A stretch of 64,000 nucleotides of DNA, from positions 98,280,264-98,344,263 of the forward strand of contig NC_088797.1 of the NCBI RefSeq assembly GCF_011386835.1. Reading direction: 5' to 3'. The translations under genes were made by a program, and so were the position numbers. The stretch is from Chrysemys picta bellii. Its lineage: Eukaryota; Chordata; Testudines; Emydidae. The notes beneath the pieces were generated by a model. The model did no database searches. It saw only the letters and a list, made by a program, of their open reading frames with translations, and had not been told where the DNA came from. The stretch's first letter is position 1; every line of letters begins with the position of its first letter. This document shows positions 40,501-46,500 of the stretch, one piece after another.

Positions 40501-43500
40501 TCCACCTGTGGGGAAGGTAGCCGTGAACTCCGCCATCCCCGGAACTGACAGCCAACTGTGACTGGACATCGTCATCACCAACAAGGACTGGAAGAAGATC
40601 ATCATGGTGGATGTTACAGTGCCCTTCGAAAACAAGACCCTGGCTTTCCACGATGCCCGATCTCGAAAGCTGGAGAAATACGCCCCTCTGGCCGACATCC
40701 TGAGAGCTAAGGGCTACGAGATCCAAACTCACACGCTGATCATCAGAGTCCTGGGCGTATGGTACCCCGGTAACGAGCGAGTGCTGAGAGAATGTGGAGT
40801 CGGTCAACAGTACGCTTGGCTGATGCAGCAACACATGGTGTCGGATGCCATCAGGTGGTCGAGGGACATCTACATAGAACACATCACTGGACATCGGCAA
40901 TATCAGGAGGAATGAGCTGGAGTGCCAATGAGAAGTGCAGTCGGGAAAGTAACTCAAATACTTTCCTGATGGACTGTTTTTATCTAAATGGACAACCTAT
41001 CCTAAATTCTCAATTACTGAGGGACAATCTTCACTCATTGATATATTTTGCTTTCTGCCACCAACTCTCTGTATAACTTTTTTCATGAGTAATGTACCTG
41101 AATACATGGATGCTAAATATCTAAACTGTATTCTTCAATTCATTCACCTAAATTTGGGTTATTGCTAATTATGCACTATATGTATCTTATGACTTTATCC
41201 ACAAATACAAAGTTTGTTTTTAATCTAAGCACTATACCCAGATGTACAGACACTCTTTTCTCAACCTATGTATTAAACGTTTTTTAACATTAGCTTTAAT
41301 AAAAAATTTTATTCTTGAGTTTGAGTTCAGAAATGTTTCTTAGCAGTGTCCATTGACCCACACGTATGTAGTGCATCTCCTCGTGCTCTCAGCCAAGGGT
41401 ATAAGAGGTAGTGCGGGTCGATGCCTCTGCAGTTTCCCTCTTACCATTATGGAATCCAGTCCAAAGCAGAGGGGATGGAGGGCAGGGACCACACATCACT
41501 AAGAACCTCCAGTTACAGGTAAGTAACGTTCTCTTCTTCCTGGAGTGATGGTCCCTATGTGTATTCCACACGTGGGTGACTCATGAGTAAGGCTAAGATT
41601 TCGTCATGGATATTTTTTAGTAAAAGTCACGGACTGGTCACGGGGAATAAAGAAAATCTCAAGGACCCCTGACCTGTCCCTGACTTTTACTAAAAATATC
41701 CATGACAGAATGGTAAGGGACTGGTCAGCTGGGGGTGGCTGGGAGCTCTGGGTTTTCCCTTGCCAGCAGCGGTGGGGAGCTGCAAGAATCCCCCTGCCAC
41801 CGTGGCAGTGGGGAGCTGCGGGGGGTCCCCCTGCCGCCACGGGGCAGGCCAGGGCCTCTGGGGGCCCCCTGTGCCCCCGCCACGGTGACTGGGGAGCTGC
41901 AGGGGTCAGAACAAAAAAAACCCACCACTTCCTAAAAATGTTCAGTCTGCTGATTATTGAGGGCATACATAAAAACAACGCAGGCTTCTTCCCATACTCA
42001 GTCTGTGAGAAATTCACCCGTATTGTGACATGCAAAATGAGGCTTAGACGCCACTTAAGACCTCACAATATGTCTGAAATAGGACTTAAGTGATTCTGGG
42101 TGAACTTCATCCTCCATGAATATGAGAGGATCAAAACAGCTTAATGTGGCCACAAGACGCCCGTTCTAGGAAACAGACGGTGTATTTGTTTGGAGGCAGC
42201 CTTTGTTGTTGTTGTTTTAAACAACTATCATTACTTCAGAACATGTTTAATTCTGTCAATAAAATAACACAATTGTAAATCAGCTTTTGTATAGTGTGTA
42301 GGAATGAGGAAGGTGTAATTTCATAGCCATACAGTAGGATAGATTTTGATTTCAGTTACTCCAGTGTATATTTGGAATAGCTCCACTGACTCAGTGGAAT
42401 CCCTCTTTGCTATCTTAACCAAGTGAGACACAAACAAAAAGCATGCAAAATTTTCACAGATGCACTGAAAATCTTCAGTACACTAGATATCATACAACTT
42501 CTGCCACAAACAATAAAATGGAATTTAGATTGAAAGCTTAAAAGCCTTTTTTCTGAAATGTATTTTCTCAAAGTTTCTGTCCTGTAACTTCACTTTAAAT
42601 CACAGTACTTGGGATATTCCATTTTCTTGAAGGAAACTATTTCTACAATGATTTTATTTATCATGGTCATATTCCATAGATTCTCCTGAAAGATCCATTC
42701 ATTAGATAGAAAAATGGAGCTGGCTGGGGAAGCAACAGAGCACTAACCCTAGTTATAACAACATTATGAAACAAAAGCAGAATTGTGTTCCAGTTATTAA
42801 TCATCCCTTGTGTGATATTGTTTTCCCTTTATACTGTGCATCTGCTCATAACACAAGTATAAATGTTACTGTACATAAAAATTATTTTAAAATTCTTCAT
42901 AATGATTTATTATAAGATACCCTCTTTGGGTGAGATTCTGTGCTGTGCCTCTAGAGGTATTATCTACACTTCAAGCTGGAGGTATAAATTCCAGTTTGAG
43001 GAGATATACCTGTGCTAGCTCTGATTGAGATAGTGTGCTAAAAATAAAATTGTAGCTGTAGCAGCAGCAGGGGCTAGCTGTCCTGAGTACCTATTACTGT
43101 CTTGGATGTACTTGGAGCATGAACTTAGTGTCTTAGTGTAATTGGGACAATTAGTCTCTCCCATAGCTTGTGCTGCCGTGGCTACACTCTTTTTAGCACT
43201 TTAGCTTGATCAGAGCTAGTGTGGTTGTCTCCTCAAGCTGGAAATTACACCTCCCAGCTCCAAGGTAGACATACTCTCAGAGGCACAAGCATAGAATTCA
43301 CAGCAGAAGTAGAAATGGGGGCTAAAGTGGCTTTAAGATGTCTCTGTGCCTCTCCAATGCTGGGCTGTTCCAGGGGCTGGAGAAGCTCTTGACATAACGT
43401 AGAGACAGCTTCCCTGGGCTGCCCTATGGAATGTAGTGCTGCATGCTGTTCGCCTGGCCTAAAATGCCCCTCCTACCTCTGTGCTAGGGCTTGCAAGAGG

Positions 43501-46500
43501 GTCCTCAGAAGAGCACCTTATGGCTGTCTCCACAAAACCTGCACAGAGGGAATCCTCTTGTAATGATGCTGGTTCTGGCGGGACCCAACTGAGAGTGCCA
43601 ATTCAGGACAAATTGCTAAAACAGGGAAGTTACAGCCCAAGGCTGTGGTTTTTCCACCTCTAAGGCAAACCAAACCAGCCAGACAGTGAAGACTTTGGTC
43701 TCACCCCACTGGCTAACACAAGTCACACAAGCAATTCCCTTAGACACTCCAGTTTCCCAGTATCACCACCAGTGCCACTCGTTATGGGGACAAATGGTTA
43801 TGAAGACCAATACCCCAGTAAAAGAAAAAAGGTTCTCTCGATCCCAAAGGACCAAGCCCCAGACCCAGGTCAATATACAAATTAGATCTTACCCACAAAT
43901 CAGACTGTTGCCAAGCCTTTAGAATCTAAAATCTAAAGGTTTATTCATAAAAGGAAAAAGATATAGATGAGAGCTAGAATTGGTTAAATGGAATCAATTA
44001 TATACAGTAATGGCAAAGTTCTTGGTTCAAGCTTGTAGCAGTGATGAAATAAACTGCAGGTTCAATATCAAGTCTCTGGAGTACATCCACAGCTGGGATG
44101 GGTCATTCAGTCCTTTGTGTAGAGCTTCCATTTGTAGCAAAGTCCCTCCAGAGGTAAGAAGCAGGATTGAAGACAAGATGGAAATGAGGCATCAGCCTTT
44201 TATAGTCTTTTTCCAGGTGTAAGAACACCTCTTTGTTCTTACTGTGGAAAATTAGAGCAAAATGGAGACTGGAGTCACATCTGCCAGTTCCTACATACTT
44301 TGCTGAGTTACAAGCAGGCGTGAGCTGGAGCCGGTTCGCACCGGTTCACACAAACTGGTTGTTAAATTTTGAAGCAGTTTTAGAACTGCTTGTTAACTGG
44401 CTTCCCTGCGAGGGAAGCTTTGATGGGCTCTGGTCGGGAAGCATGTAATTCCTCCTCCCGGCCATCGGGGGCGCTGCGGGAGCCATGTGGGCTGCCTCCT
44501 GGCCCTGTTGCTGTTGCTGCTCCTTGGACCTCTGGCCCTGGGGCTCCCACTGCTGCCTGATGGGTCCCCAGCTGTTCTGCTGGGCCTGGGCTACGTCCTG
44601 CTGCTCGGGCTGCTCCGAGCCGTTACTCTAAATTACATTTTATATGGAGGACCTTCAACTCTGTAAAGATGAATTTCCATCTATGATTAAAAATACTGAC
44701 CTGTAATTGGAGGTTCTTCAAGATGTGTGGACCCTATCTGTATTCCACTACCCGCTCTCCTTCCCTTCCCTTCTGCTTCAGTTCTTCTCTGATTCATGGT
44801 ATAGAAAGAACTAGAGAGATGGTCAGTCCACCCTACTCAACGGACACTACTTTCAAATTCTCTGGCTCCGAGCATACCTATGAATTAGAAGCAGAGGGGA
44901 AAAGGAAACCCCACATGAACTGTCAGGGGACCTGTGGAGACTTTATGTTCCTGGCATATCGGATACCACCAAACACATTCCAGGATAGACTGGCAATGGA
45001 CCCAATTTATAGATGCTGAACTGGACTTGGACTTGCACTCCAAACTTTGGCTAGCCAGGTCAAAAAGGGGCAACAGGCTCATAGTCATCAGGTGATCGAA
45101 TAATATGCTCAGGTCTTTCTTCTCCTGTGTTGTTTCCAGCTGGAGACCCCTTCCCCCCAGTGTACATCAGAAATCCTTCTTCTCAACTGCACTACCTTGC
45201 ACTGTGTATTATTAAATTGCATCCAATTTCTATTGCCACAGTCCTCAATGTCATCCATTTCCTCCTGTATAAAATTCAAGTCCTCCCCTGTAATGATGAT
45301 GCCTCTGAACTTCGTGTCATCAGCAAATTTCACTAGCACATTCCTATTTTTGTGCGAATTAAAATATTAAATAAAATCAGTCCCAAGACCAGCCCTTGAA
45401 GTACTCCACTAAGAACTCCCTCCAGTCTGATAGTTCTCCTTTCAGCACAATCTGTTCTTCTTTGAGTGCATACACATGTCCATTCCACTTTAGGTGTATG
45501 TGCACCAGTGCCAGTACCACTTTCCATAGTGGTACCCGTAAAGGGAGCGCATGCACCCTCCTCACGCTTGTGATGCTTGCCAAGAGCATAAAGGAGCAGA
45601 ACTTCCCCATCCCCCTCAGTTCTTTCTCACCATCTGTGATCAGTGGTTAGAGCAAGTGTTAACTCTTCACACCTTCCCTTTTTTGTGCTTTAGAGAACTT
45701 TATAAAGGCTGATTTTGTAAATAGTTAGTTTAAAAGATTTCTAGTTAATAGTTAGCAGACTCTGCACGCTCTGTCTGCATCTAACCACCTGGATGGCTCA
45801 GTGGTTTAATCATCAGGATTCTGCCTCTTCTGCTGCAGTTAAAAATGTTCTTTTGAATAGCAGGAAATTGTCTACCCATGAAATGGAAGAGGTTCTCTGT
45901 TTGGTCCCTGCAGGGAAACACTTCTCCTTCCCGGATCCTATCCAGTCTATCCTAGACTACTTGTTACATCTAAAAGAGAAAACATTGTCAGTTAGCTCAC
46001 CTGTCTACTATCTCAGGGTTTCACACACCTATAGATGCCGGATCCGTATTATGCAATCCTATGACTTTCAGATTACTAAAAGGTTTGGACAGAGTATTCA
46101 AAAATGTTAAAAATCTAATTCTTCCTGGGATTTAAACTTAGTTCTCTCTGAATTAATGGGACCTCCTTTCCAACCCACAGATATCTGCTAGTTGTCACAT
46201 TTCTCAGGGTAAATTATGATTTTAATAGCTGTTACCTCAGCTAGGAGGGTTACAGAGGTCTGGGATCTGATGGCTGACTCTCCGTACACTATATTTTGCA
46301 AGGACAAAGTGGCTTTAGATCCTTACCCCTAAATTTCTTACCAAAGTGGTTTCAGATTTTCATTTGAATCAGACTATTTATTTACCAATTTTCTTTCCAG
46401 TGCCCCACTCTCATAAGGATGAAGAGAAACTACATACCTTGGCTATTCAAAAGAGCATTAGCTTTTATATGTGGACAGAACTAAAGAGTTTTGGTTATCT

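Noticed and set aside
43481..44448. Small frames of 60-80 codons
   Set aside because: Lie in or next to an LTR-like repeat; no homology or coding signal.
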